Shown one piece after another: positions 1 to 13,100 of a DNA stretch of 64,000 nucleotides. The stretch lies in contig CAZMGV010000007.1 of NCBI GenBank assembly GCA_964565925.1, forward strand, positions 62,001 through 126,000. Direction: 5' to 3'. How positions within the stretch are numbered: position 1 is the first letter of the stretch; every line of letters begins with the position of its first letter. A program made the position numbers and the translations under genes. Source of the stretch: CAZMGV01 sp964565925 (GTDB taxonomy: Bacteria > JAGRBM01 > JAHCIT01). The notes beneath the pieces are model-generated. The model did no database searches and was not told where the DNA came from. It worked only from the letters and a program-made list of their open reading frames with translations.

Positions 1-815
1 TACCGAAGCTCGATCCCAGGGGGCCGGTGGCCCAGGGCAAGCCCTATAAATCCGCTAACGACGGGGCGGAGATCGTCATTCCCGACGGCTGGGTGTACCG
101 CGAGACCGAGACCGGTCTTGTGCTGGGCAGCAACACCGAACCGGGACTGATCGTCGTATGGGTGAGCCAGGCGAAGCTGCCGGAAGCGGTGGACCGGGAG
201 ATGTCGGAGGCGCTGGCGTCCACCGGAGGGACGTTCGGAAAACTCGAAGGTCGTCAGAGTGTGACGCTGACGGGTGGTGAAACGACCGTGGCCGAAGCTA
301 CCGGCAAGGACGCTCAGGGCGTGTCGTTGCGGGCGCGGCTTCTTGCGGTGGCTGGCAAGGACGTCACGGTCATGGTGGCGGGTCTGACGACCAACGAGTC
401 GGAAAAAATGAACGGAATTCGGCGCCGGACCGACTCGATGGCGAGATCGGTAAAATTCGTTCCGGTGGACCGGACACAGGCGAAGGGGCTTATTGCCGGG
501 CAGTGGTGGAGCTACAAGGCCGCGACCGGAATCTCGGGCGGCGGCGGGGGCAGCGAGCGGACGGTCGCCTTCTGTCCCGACGGCCGGTACCTCGAAAAAA
601 GCGAATCCGGTTACTATGGATCGGGCTGGGGTACGGCCGGATCGGGCGGCGGCGCGGGGAAATGGACCGCGTCGGGCACCGAAAAGAACGGATCGGTCCG
701 GGTGATAAACTCGGACGGCAGTACGACCGACTATTCATACAAGGCGAAAGGCCCGAACGACATCAGCCTGAACGGGCGCGACTACGGGCGCGTGGCAGCC
801 TCTCTCTGTCAGTGA
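1..815 (+). CDS. Unknown protein, 3' part only
   Basis: The reading frame is open to the left edge of the window (codons from base 3), so the true start probably lies outside; a GTG at 27 would be the first possible internal start. At least 262 residues are visible. The N-terminal two thirds look like a soluble mixed alpha/beta domain with no motif I recognise. The last 100 residues are rich in Gly, Ser and Tyr (GISGGGGGSERT, then CPDGRYLEKSESGYYGSG) and read as a beta-rich domain ending in Cys-Gln. I cannot assign a function. The gene ends just before a long AT-rich gap, so it is not co-transcribed with the next gene in any obvious way. Confidence 0.6.
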   Translation, partial: PKLDPRGPVAQGKPYKSANDGAEIVIPDGWVYRETETGLVLGSNTEPGLIVVWVSQAKLPEAVDREMSEALASTGGTFGKLEGRQSVTLTGGETTVAEATGKDAQGVSLRARLLAVAGKDVTVMVAGLTTNESEKMNGIRRRTDSMARSVKFVPVDRTQAKGLIAGQWWSYKAATGISGGGGGSERTVAFCPDGRYLEKSESGYYGSGWGTAGSGGGAGKWTASGTEKNGSVRVINSDGSTTDYSYKAKGPNDISLNGRDYGRVAASLCQ

Positions 816-1177
816 ACGCCAAGTCTTAAACCACAGAACCACAATTTGTAACTAATTGAAACATATAATGACGCGCCGCATCTATTAATACGCAAATATT
901 AGCAATAATTGTCGTATCAGTGTCTCAGGCATTAATGTCGCATACCTTTTGTGACGCTACGCACAAAATGTATTTTATATAGTAATAACAGTATGTTAAT
1001 TCAATTTAGATAGATGTGGATAACCTTCGGCCAAACGTTTACTTCCGTTTTCACAGAAAAGTACCTTCTCGGTATTGCGTGCCGAAATGGGCTTCTATAG
1101 GATTAGCCGCTCGTAATCTTAGGGGTCATTGGCATCTTTGCCAATAACAACACAACTGATGAATGGGGAGTCTAGGG
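816..1177. other. AT-rich leader before the giant gene
   Basis: This 362-bp stretch holds no convincing gene. Bases 841-1020 are 57/180 G+C by my count (32%), far below the roughly 60-68% of neighbouring coding sequence. A TATAAT hexamer at 864-869 is a possible -10 box, but I see no good -35 at 16-18 bp. A Shine-Dalgarno GGGGAG at 1165-1170 sits 7 nt before the ATG at 1178. The region probably carries the promoter and any control sites of the giant gene, or marks the edge of an acquired segment. Confidence 0.5.
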
Positions 1178-4100
1178 ATGCGACTTGCGTCCGTTTTTAA
1201 AGCTGTCACCGCTTTTACACTTTTTGGGGCCATGCTGGTTTTCACCGGCTGCTCGGGTAATCCCGAGAAAGTGCTGGTCTTCGCACCCGCACCCTTGAGG
1301 GAACAAACGGCAGGTCTGCCGATGGTTCCGTTCAAGGTCAAGCTGGTCGATGTCCGCGGCGAGCCGATCGGAACCGACGGGCTGGCTGTAACGGTCACCC
1401 TGAAGACCGGCACCGACGCACTTTCGGGCACACTCACGGTCAGTACGGTGGGCGGCATCGCGCTGTTCGACGACGTGGTGTACCGCGTGGCGGAGCCGAT
1501 CGTTGTCGACATCACGGCTCCGGGCGCCCGCCCGATCCTGGATGTTCCGATCACGGTCGTCCCGAACGTTCCGGCGCAGCTCACCTTCGGGACTCCCCCG
1601 GTGAGCCCGGTCGTCGCTGGCAGTGTGTGGACTCCGTTTACCGTCGAGCTTCACGATGCCTACGGCAACAAGATCAATGACTCCCAGATCGTCACCCTGT
1701 CGGTGGTCACTCCCCCGGCGACCGGCGTCCTGCAGGGCACTCTTGTGCGCAATGCCGTCCGCGGCGTCGCGACATTCGACGACATCACCTACAACACGGC
1801 TGAAAACATCACGCTGCAGGCCGTCTCGGCCAACCTCGTGGCGACGATTTCGCTCGCCGTCACGGTCGACCCGACTGCCGGCCCGTTCCGTCTCCGGTTC
1901 GCAGCCACGGGCCAGCCCCAGAACGGCACGACCGATTCGCTCCAGACCATCAAGGTCGAGATCATCGACCAGTACGGCAACGTCGCCACGTCCCGCAATG
2001 ACGTGATCACGCTGTCGCTGATCGACAACCCGAGCGTCACCGGCGAAGTCTGCACCGGATGCGTGTCTTCTGCTGCCGTCAACGGCGTGGCGACTTTCCC
2101 GGGCGTCAAGCTGAACATTCCGGGCGCAAGCTACACGCTGTTCGCCGATGTGGGCGCGAGCCTTCCCGTCGATCCGCTCGTTCCGCCGCAGGCGACGAGC
2201 GCCTCCTTCAACCTGACTCACGGCGCCCCGGCGTCGATCGTCTGGGTGGATCCGTCGATCGCTCCGGTCGACCGTTCGCCGGCCACGACGCAGACGGCCG
2301 GCACTCCGTGGACTCCGGTCGCCGGGGCCTCGGTCGCTGCCTTCGTGCTTGACCAGGACGGCAACCTCACCACTCTGAACAATTCGACCGTCGTCTCGAT
2401 CCAGCGCCAGGGAGTTCCGGTCGATCCGGCCTTCATGAGCAGCAGCGTGACCGTTGCGGGCGGTGTCGCCGCGTTCACGGCCGTGACCTACACGGCGGCG
2501 AGCGCCGTACCGATCACCGTTCAGGCGGTGTCGGGCGCTCTCGCTCCGTCGTCGCTGGTGAACATTACCGTCGGCCACGGTATCGCCACGAACCTGACCT
2601 TCACGACGCCCCCGGCGTCGGTCAATGCCGATTCGTCGCAGTCGATCGGTGTCACCGTGCGTGACGCTTACGGCAACCCCGTGACGGTTTCTCCGCCGAA
2701 CGTGACGCTGACGGCGAACACGCCCTGCGGCGCGAACCAGGCTTCGGGCCTGGGCGTGATCGCCCCGTCGGGCGGTGTCGCCAGCTACTCGGTGCAGATC
2801 GGCACGGCCTGCTCGGGCTATACGCTGACAGCGACCGCTACGGTCGGCCTGAGTACTCTGACGGTCACTTCGGACCCCTTCGTAATTACGCACGGCGCCG
2901 CCACGAACCTGAACTACGCCGTCGCGCCGGTGACTTCGAGCGCCGATACGCGCCAGTCGGTGGACGTTGAAGTCCGCGACCAGTTCAACAACCGCGTCAC
3001 GACGGGCGCCGATTCGACGGCGCTTATCGCGCTCTCCATCGGTACGAACCCCGGCGTTCCGGTCCCGGGCGCCCTGATTTCGTATGTCGCGCAGTCGGCC
3101 ACGCTGGGTCTCGCGAAGTTCGAGCAGTCCGCCGGCGGCACGGGCGTCCAGATCAACCGCCGCGGCACGGGTTACACGCTCGTCGCCAGCACGGTTGTGG
3201 GCGCGGGCGCTATCAACACCGTTTCGGTGCCCTTCAATGTCACTCCGGGCACCGCGACCAAGCTGACGTTCGATCCGCTCGTTTCCCCGTCGGCCGCAGG
3301 CGACGCCATTGCGGCCGCCCAGCCGGTCAACGGAACGACCGACACGCTGCAGTCGCCGGTCGTGAAGATTCTCGACCAGTTCAACAACACGGTGCTGACC
3401 GACTCGACGACCCAGATCTCCCTGACGGTGTCGGCCGGTCCGGGCTTCTGCCTCAACTGCAACGCGGTGACGGCCAGCAACGGCGTCGCGCAGTTCAACG
3501 GCATCAACCAGTTCCGGTTCAGCAAGCCGGGAACCTACGTCGTCACGGCGATGGCCAGCACGGGCGGCGTGGCCGCGCAGGCTTCGCTCCCCGTCGCGAT
3601 CACGGTGGGCGCTCCGCACCACCTCAAGTACGGTACCGCTCCGCTGTCGCAGACGACCGCCAGCCGCAAGTGGGACAACTTCACCGTCCAGATCGTGGAC
3701 GAATTCGGCAACCTGATTCCGACGGCCACCGGCACAATCGATATCGCCCTGACCCCGGGCGGCTCGCCCAGCGGAAACGGCGGCCAGTGTCCGACCGGTC
3801 CGTTCGCCGAACTCTGCGGCACGATTTCACAGGCGTCCGTAGGCGGCGTCGCGACGTTCTCCGATATTTTCTACAACACGGCCGAAGTCCTGACGTTCAC
3901 GGCCACCTGCGCGGGCTGCGCGGTGCCGGTGCCGTCCAACGGTCTCGCCTCCGACACGACCGCGTCGGTTCCCTCGGCGTCCGTCAATACGACGATCGAC
4001 GTCCGTCCGGACGTGGTCGACCGACTGGCGTTCGTCGCAGCCAATTCGCCGGCGAACATCACCCAGACGGCGGGTTCCCAGTGGAATATCTTTGAAGTCC

Positions 4101-7100
4101 AGGTGCAGGACTCCCACGGCAACGTGATTCCCACGTCGCGCGACATCACCATCCAGGTGGTTTCGGGCTGCCAGAACTCTGCCGTCAACTTCATCGACAA
4201 CATCAATTCGCCGCCCAACAGCTTCAAGCGCACGGCGATCCTCGGCACGGCGTCATTCGAAGGCATCCAGGCCAACTGCGCCGGTAACGTGGTGATCACG
4301 GCGGTCTCCGGCGCCCTCGCCGCCGCCGACCCGATCACCGTCCAGGTCGATCCGCTCACCGTTCAGCGTTATGCGTTCATCCAGGAACCGGCGGTCAGCG
4401 AAAAGGTGAGCACGACGCAGGTCGTTCAGGTCGCCGTCATCGACCAGTACGACAACATCGTGACGACGGACAATTCGACGCCGGTCATTCTCGGTATCGC
4501 CGTCAACCCGTCCGTCCCGGCCGCGACCTGCGTGCTGGGCTGCTCGGGCCCGACCCCGGTCGTGAACGGTGTCGCCACGATCCCGTTCCGTCTGGACCGC
4601 GTGGGCAACGGCTTCATCCTGCAGGCCAATCACCCGGTCAACCCGACCCCGACGCCCGACCTGTCGGCGGTCTTCAACCTGACCCCGGGCGATCCTGACC
4701 ATCTGTCGTTCTTCAATGCAGTCGGCGACGACTACCGTCCGCAGTCACTGCAACGCGCCGACCAGTCATTCGTATCAAACAGCAACCCGTCGCCGGTTTC
4801 TGTGTACGTGATGGACCAGGACGGGAACGTCTGCACGGACATCGTTTCGGCCGACAGCATCTTCGTGGATCTCGCCCAGCTGGGCGGTTCGGTCACGAAC
4901 GGCGGATTCGAGAACTCCTCGCGGCGTGTGAACGCCGGCGTGGCGAGCTTCCCGAACGTCGCTTTCCGCACGGCCAACGCCTCGATGGACGTTTACGCCA
5001 CCTCGACCGACGTGCCTAACGATTCGAACCCGGTCACCCTGCAGGTGACGAACGGTCTGACCGCCTCCCTGCACCTCATCAACCAGCCGGGCGTGGTGGA
5101 ACTGAACGCCGACAGCTCGCAGAACATCGACGTCGAGGCGCTCGACGCGTACAGCAACCGCGTCATCACGCCCGTGTTCGGCGACCCGGCCTCGCAGTCG
5201 CTGACGATGAACATTACGCCGAACCCGACCAATGCACGTTTCGTGGTGGGCGGTGTGGCGCTGGCGCCCAACGCTCCGCTGAACGCGACGCTGGTGTCGG
5301 GCTTTACAACCTTCCCGCTGTGGATCGCGGAAGCGGGCAGCGGTTACAAGGTCAGCGTTTCCAATACGGTCCAGTCGGTGACGAGCAACCAGTTCACGAA
5401 CGTGAACGGTATCTCCAACCACCTGCTCTTCTACCGTCCGCCGGTGAACGCCAGTGCCACGACCGTGCAGCCGGTTGTTGTTCAGATTCTGGACCAGTGG
5501 GACAACCTCGTGTCGGCTACCCCGTCGGGCGCGGTGCCGGCGAACCAGCACCTGCAGGCGGTCCAGCTGACGCTGGCGAGCGGCGTTCCGGCTGCCTGCG
5601 CGGCGGGCTGCGAATCGGCCCCGGGCAACACGGTCAACGCCGTGAACGGCGTCGCGAGCTTCGGCGTCCAGATCAACCAGGAAAACACGGGCTATGTGCT
5701 GCAGGCCTCGACGCAGATTCTCGCGCCGAACCTCACGCTCAACTCGAACTCGTTCAATATCGTGTCGGGTTCCGCCTCCAACATGACGTTCACGGTCCAG
5801 CCGATCAACGTCCAGGCCGACCAGACGCAGGAAGCCGTCCAGCCGGGCGGCGCCTCGATCGAAGTCACCGTCTATGACGATTTCTTCAACCCGATCGATA
5901 CGGCTGTCGGCGTAACGCTGTCGCTCTCGCCCGATCCTCTGGGCGACCGCTGCGTGAGCGGCTGTGGCAGCCAGATCACGGTCAACGGCGTGGCGACCTT
6001 CCCGGCCCTGCAGGTGAAGACGCCCGGCACCTATCACCTCGTCGCGACGCTCAATGTGTTCGGTATCGCGTCGACCCAGAGCAACAACTTCACGGTCAGT
6101 GCCGGAACGCCCAACCGGATCGAGTTCGACACCGTTCCGGCCACGCGCCAGACGGCCGGCCAGACCTGGACCACATTCACCGCGAAAGTGGTCGATACCT
6201 TCGGCAACAAAATCACCGGTATCTCCCCGCAGCTCACGGTCACCCAGACCGCAGGCCCGCTGGGAGGAATCCTGTACGCTCCGGGTGCCGATGTTCGCAC
6301 GGTGAATCCGGCGACCGGCCTCGCGACGTTCAGTCTCGACACCAGCACCCGCATTTATGCGACGGTCGCGGCCGACGACTACACGTTCATCCTGACGACC
6401 TCGCTGGGCGGGGTGGCCTCGACGGCCGACTATCCGATCCAGGTGGTGGGTGACGTACCTGACCGCATTTATGTGAACACCTCGTCGCTGGTGGGCCTCA
6501 TCGCCGGCACGACGTGGAATCCCTTCACGGTCGAGATTCAGGACGCCTACGGAAACGTCGTGCCGACCTCCCGTCCGGTCACGGTGCGCCTGTTCCAGCA
6601 GAACACGAACACACCGGTCGTCCTGCTCGACGCAGGTCTTTCGGTTCCGGTTATCCCGACCTCGAACTGCGTGGGCGGTATCGCCACGTTCGGCGTCACG
6701 CCGACCCTGACCACCGATTACGCGGGGAACATCCAGATCGAGGCGTCCTCGGGCAGCCTCGTTCCGTCGCGCGGTAACGTGACGGTGAGCCCGGATGCGC
6801 CAAACCAGCTGCAGTTCATCCAGACCCCGCCGGATGCGACGACCGATGATACGCTCACGGTCAAGGTCGCCGTCGTCGACCAGTTCTTCAATATCGTCAA
6901 TACGAACACCGAAAGCGTCACGCTCGACTACGCGGCCGGCGGAAACCCGGGCGGCGCCAGCAACGCATTCTTCGGTGTGAACCCGCAGACGACGACGGCC
7001 GGTGTGGCCACCTTCAGTATCCTCGTGGACCGTCCCGGCCTCGGCTACCTGCTGAACGCCGTGGGCTCAACGGTCGACACCGGCGTCGGCCGTGACATGA

Positions 7101-10100
7101 ACGCCGGTGATGCGTTCGATATCGGCTTCGGCGTCCCGAACCACCTGACGGTCAATCCGCTGGCCCCGCAGGTTGGCACCGTCGACACCTCGCTGGCGGG
7201 ACTCGGCGTTTTCGTGACGACCGAAGACTTCCACAACAACGTGATCACGTCGGGCGCGGGCTCGGCGACGACCGTGACGCTGTCGCTCTCGGGCGGCGCT
7301 CCAGGCGCACAGTTCGTGAATATCGGCGGTTCTCCGGTTGCGGCAATTGCGACCTCCGTTGCGGGCGCGGCGACGTTCCCCACGGTCTATATCAACAAGG
7401 CGAGCGTGATCGACTACCAGGTATCGGCTACGGGCGGCGGTCTGACCGGCGGTCCGTCGGCGAACCTCACCCTGTCGGCCGGTGCCGACTACAAGCTGGC
7501 GTATACGACCCAGCCCGCCAACGGCACCACCGACAGCCTGCAGACGGTCGCGGTCGCGATCCAGGACCGCTTCGGCAACGCAACGGCTTCCACCGACAGC
7601 GTCCAGCTCTCGATCAGCAGCGGCCCCGGCGGCGCGCTCTGCCTGAGCGGCTGCGTGGCTACCCCGGCGGTTGCCGGCACGGCGACGATCAACAATGTCC
7701 AGATGAGCAAGCCGGGTGCCTACACCCTGCTCGCCACCGACACCACGAACGGCGCGGTGCTGACGTCCATCAGCTCGTCGTTCACGCTCCAGACGGGCAC
7801 GCCCTTCCAGGTGGCGATCCGTCCGCTAACCACGCCGCGCACGGCCGACCAGACGCAGGCCGTGACGGTCGACGTACTCGACGCCGAAGGCAATATTGTC
7901 TCGAACCCGGCGCCCTACAACCAGATCACCCTCCAGTTTAACGACGCCCAGACGGCGGTTCCGGCCGACCTGCAGGGCGCGGGCGTGCTCTCGCTTGTTT
8001 CCGGCACGGTCGTGTATCCGAACGTCCGCATCAAGAAGACCGGCTCGAGCTACAACCTCGAGGCGTTCATCAGTGGCGGTCCGGTGCTGACTTCCGCACC
8101 GAGCAACGATCTCGACATCACCCCGGGCGCCCCGTCGGCCCTCCAGTTCGAACTGGGCTTCAAGGGCGTGAACACCGTATCGACGTCCACACAGACGCTC
8201 ATCGTCGGCGTGTATGACCAGTACGGCAACTTCGTGAGCACCGACGGCGGCCGCAACATCACGCTGTCGCTCGCCGTCGATCCGTCGAACGGCACCTCCG
8301 CGCTGTCCAATACGCCGAGCCTGAGCCAGCCGACCGTGGCGGGCCTTGCGACTTTCAGCAATGTGAACGTGACCAAGGTGTTCAGCGGCTACCGCGTGTT
8401 GGCGGTAGCGGCCGGCCTGAACCCCGGCCTCAGCGACTTCTTCGACATCACGGCCGGCGCTCCGGCGAAGCTCTCCTTCGAAGTGCAGCCCGCCAACACG
8501 ACGGCCGACCTCTTCCAGAGCGTCACCGTTGCCGTGCGCGACGCGAACGACAACCTTGTCTCGGCGGCGGTCGCCAACCGCGACATCCGCATCGAGATCT
8601 CGCCGGTCGCCAATCCGGGCGGCACGACGATCACTAATGATCCGCTGACGGTCGTCCCGGTGGGCGGCTTTGCGACGTTCAGCGGCGGAACCGCCGTGAA
8701 CATCGACACCGCGGCCAACGGCTACCGGCTGCGCGCAGAATATGAAGACACGACCGGTCCGTCGGTACTCTTCTCGACCGACAGCAGCTCGTTCAACGTG
8801 ACCGCCGGTGTGGCGACCCAGCTGAACTTCGTCAGCTTTATCGCCGACACGACGGCGGACCTGACTCAGTCGGTCGAAGTCGAACTGCTCGACAACAACG
8901 GCAACCGCGCCACAACGGCTACCAACCCAGTCTCGCTGTCCTATGACCCCTTCGTTGGCTTCGGTGCGGTACCGATCCTTTTGGATCCGACCGTTTCGGG
9001 TGGCGAAGCCCGTTCGCCGGTTAATGGTATCGTGATCTTCCCGAACGTTGGTCTCGACAAGGCGGGCTTTGACTTCGGTCTTGACGCGAATGCTTCGGGC
9101 CTTGGTTCTGCTCAGAGCAACAACTTTGATATCACCCACGGATTCCGGTCGGCGCTGACATTCGATTACGGCCCGGACATCAATGCGGTTTCGTGCACGA
9201 GCCCGTCGCCGTCGCCGCTGACGGCGGGACCGATTGGTATCGACGTCTGTCTGCTCGACGACCACGGCAACCTGGTGGATACCGGTTCCGGCGCGAACGG
9301 TCTCGTGACGTCGCTCTCCTACGCGGTGAACGCGGGCGGTTCGACGGCCTCGCTGCTGAACCCGAGCTCGGTCACGGCCGGCGGCGTCGCCAGCTTCCCG
9401 GCGCGCGTGATCAACAAGGTCGGCGTGGGATACGTGCTCGCGGCGGCCGCCGGCGGCGGAATCGCCAACGGCTCCAGCTCCACCTTCGATATCCAGGCCG
9501 GTGCGGCCTCGACCCTCGCCTTCACCGAGCCGCCGACCGACGGCACGACCGATCTGAAGCAGACGGTCCGCGTGGGCGGCGTCGATGCCTACGGAAACGT
9601 GGACCTGACGTACACCGGAACGGTGGACCTCGATCACTTCTCCGGTCCGGGCGCCTGCTTCCCGGCCTGCCCGCAGAGCCAGGCGGCGGTTGCCGGCGTG
9701 GCGACCTTCGCGAACCTGCAGATTCTCACCGTCGGCAGCCACACGCTGCAGGCGATCGACGTCGGCAACGCGCTGGGTCCGGTGACGAGCAACGCGTTCG
9801 TCCGCACCCCCGGCACGCCGGATCACCCGGTCATCACGACGCTGGTCGTGCCGACCTGGTCGACGAACGTGACCCGCCAGATCCAGGTGGAAATCCGCGA
9901 CGCGCAGGATAACGTCGTGACGACGGCGGCCAACAACGTCGCTCTCTCGATCAACAACTTCACGGCCGACGGGTCGGCCGGTGTGGTCGCCTCTCCGGTG
10001 GTTATCTCGGGCGGCGGCGGCGTGAACGCCGTCTCCGGCGTGGCGACCTTCAGTGGTATCGGCCTGAACGCGGCCGGTGACTACGACCTGGTCGCGACGG

Positions 10101-13100
10101 CTGTCGGTGTCACGAACCCCGTTTCGGCGGTCCAGCTCTATACGGTCATCCCGGGCCCGGCCTACTCGCTCGAATGGCTCGTGCCGCCGACCGATACGGT
10201 CGCCGGTGCGAACATCGCCGCCATGGACGTGCGTGTGCTCGACCAGAAGGGTAACCACGTATACACGGCGACCACTCCGGTGACGCTCAGCTTCGGCAGC
10301 AACCCGGGCGGCGGAACGCTCACGGGCGCCGGTCCTCTGGCGGCTGTCGCGGGTATCGCAACTTTCAATTCGACGAAGATCAACAAGACGGGCGTGGACT
10401 ACACGCTCGTGGCGAACGCTGCGCTGCCGGATACGCAGTCCGATCCGAGCCCGGCCTTCGACATTACCGAAGGCGCGGCCGCGAAGATCGCCTTCACCGT
10501 GCAGCCGCAGGCCGGTTCCACCGACTCGCTGCAGACCGTCATCGCCCAGATCCAGGACGCCAACGGCAACCTGATCGCGAGCGACAACACGACGGTCGTC
10601 AACCTGAACATCAATACGAGCCCGGCGGGTGCCAACTGCTTCCCGATTGTGGTCCCGTGCTTCCAGGCGACCGTCACCGGCGGTATCGCGACGTTCAACA
10701 ACGTTCGTTTCGACAAGCCGGGCGCCTACACACTGATCGCCGCCGAGACCCCGTCGGCCGGTCTGACCGACGGCATCAGCTCGAGCTTTAACCTGACCTT
10801 CGGCGCGGCGAGCCAGCTCGCCTTCGTCACCGGTCCGATTGCGACGACCGCCGACCAGAACCAGCAGGTTCAGGTCGCCGTGGAAGACTCCTTCGGCAAC
10901 CCGGTCACCAACGCTTCGAACCAGGTCACGATCACGCTGAGCACGAACCCGTCCTCGGCCAACTTCACGGGCGGCGGAACGGTGACGGCGGTCAGCGGTG
11001 TCGCCACCTATACGGCCGTCAACGTCGACAAGACCGGGGTGGGCTTCCAGCTCACCGCCACGGCCCCGGGCGTGACGAGCACGCTCTCGGCCCTGTTCGA
11101 CATCACCCCCGGCGCGGCGGCGAAACTCGTCTACGCGTCGCAGCCTGGTAACTCGAACCCGGGCGTGGCGCTGGGCGCCTTCACGATCCGCGTGGCGGAC
11201 TCGAAGGGCAATACAGTCACGAGCGACAATACGACCCAGGTGGCGCTGTCGATCGGCAGCGGACCCACGGGCGCGACGATCGCGGCCGGATCGACGGCCA
11301 CGGCCGCCGCCGGTATCGCGACCTTCACGCCGACCTTCAACACGGCCGGAACCTATACGGTAACCGGCACGTCGTCGGGCCTGACCAGCACGCCCGCGAG
11401 CAATCCGTTCAACATCAACGCCGTCACGGCGACGAAGATCGTCTTCAAGACGCAACCGGCGAACGCCACGTCGGACACGCTGCAGGCTATCCGTCTCGAA
11501 GTGCAGGACAACTTCGGCAACATGGTCACCGGCACCGCCGGTACCTTCGACCTGATCGTGAACTCCGGCCCCGGCGTCTGCACGTCGGGCTGCTTCGTGA
11601 CCCAGGCGCTGGCAGCGGGCTTCGTCAACACCTCGGTCCAGCTGAACCTGAGCGGTACCTACACGCTTACGACGACCGACACGGCGGGCCTCACGAACGA
11701 CGTGAGCAACTCGTTCACGATCAGCGCCGGCCTGCCGACGCACCTCGCGTTCGCCAGCGGACCGGTATCGACCGCCGCCGACCAGACGCAGGCCATCCAG
11801 GGATCGATCCTCGACGCGGCGAACAACCTTGTTTCGGCGGGCAACTACGCCGTGACGCTGTCGAAGGGCGCCTGCACGGGCACCCTGTCGGGTGGCGGCG
11901 TGTCGGTCTCCTCCGCCGGCATCGTCAGCTTCCCGCTGGTCGGCGTGACCGCGGTGCAGGGCGCCTGCCAGCTGGTGCTCTCGTCGCCGGGTCTCACCTC
12001 CGCCAATGCGAGCTTCGCCGTGACTCCGGGCGATGCCGTCAGCATCCGCCTGGTCGCCCAGCCGACGAACGCTGTGGCGAACGTGAACATCGCCCCGGCC
12101 ATCACGGCCGAGCTGTATGACCTCTACGGCAACCTCTGTACCAACGACAATTCGACCCAGGCGCTGCTCGAACTCGTTTCGAACGGCCCCGGCGGCACGC
12201 TGATGGGCACCACCCAGCTGACCGCCGTCAGCGGTCTCTACACGTTCAACGCCGTCAAGCTGCAGAAGGCCGGCACGGGCTACACGATCCGCGCCCGCCG
12301 CGTCGGATCGCCGTCCTACTTCTCCGATCCGTCGAACTCGTTCGACATCACGGCGGCGGCGGCGGCCAGCCTCTCGTTCACGACGCAGCCGGCGGCCGCG
12401 ACAACCGACACCGTCCAGACGGTGGCGGTCTCGGCGCTGGACGCCTTCGGCAACGTCAACACCGGCTACGTCAGCACCGTGACGCTCACCGAGAACCTCG
12501 GACCGGGCGACTGCGTGGGCGGCTGCCCGGCCCTCGCTGCGGTTAACGGTGTCGCGACCTTCTCGGGCGCCAGTGGAATCCGCATCAACAATATCGGTAA
12601 CCACCGTCTGCATGCGACGGACGGCGGTTTCACGGTCGACAGCAACACCTTCGCCGTCTCGGCGGGCGCGGCTGCTGGCCTGTCGTTCATCTCCGGTCCG
12701 GTGACCCAGACGGCCGACCAGTACCAGAGCGTCTCGGTCCAGCTGGTCGACTCTTTCGGGTTCGCCACGACCGGCACGAACGTCGTCTCCCTGTCGATCC
12801 GTCCGGGCTTCAACCCGGGCAACTCGACCCTTACGGGCGGCGGTTCGTCGACGGCGGTTAACGGTGTCGCCACGTTCGACTCGGTCAACCTGAACAAGAC
12901 CGGCACGAACTACCAGCTCCGGGCGACCTCCACCGGTCTCACGACGGCCAACTCCGGCAATTTCGACATCACGGCCGGCGCGGTCGCCGGCGTGGCCTTC
13001 GGCCAGGCGCCGACGAACGTCGCCGCGAACACGAATATCGCTCCGGCGGTGACCGTCAAGCTGGTGGACCAGTTCGGTAACCAGACGGCGAGCACGAACA

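Noticed and set aside
864..869. TATAAT as promoter of the giant gene
   Set aside because: No acceptable -35 hexamer lies 15-19 bp upstream, and such hexamers are expected by chance in sequence this AT-rich.
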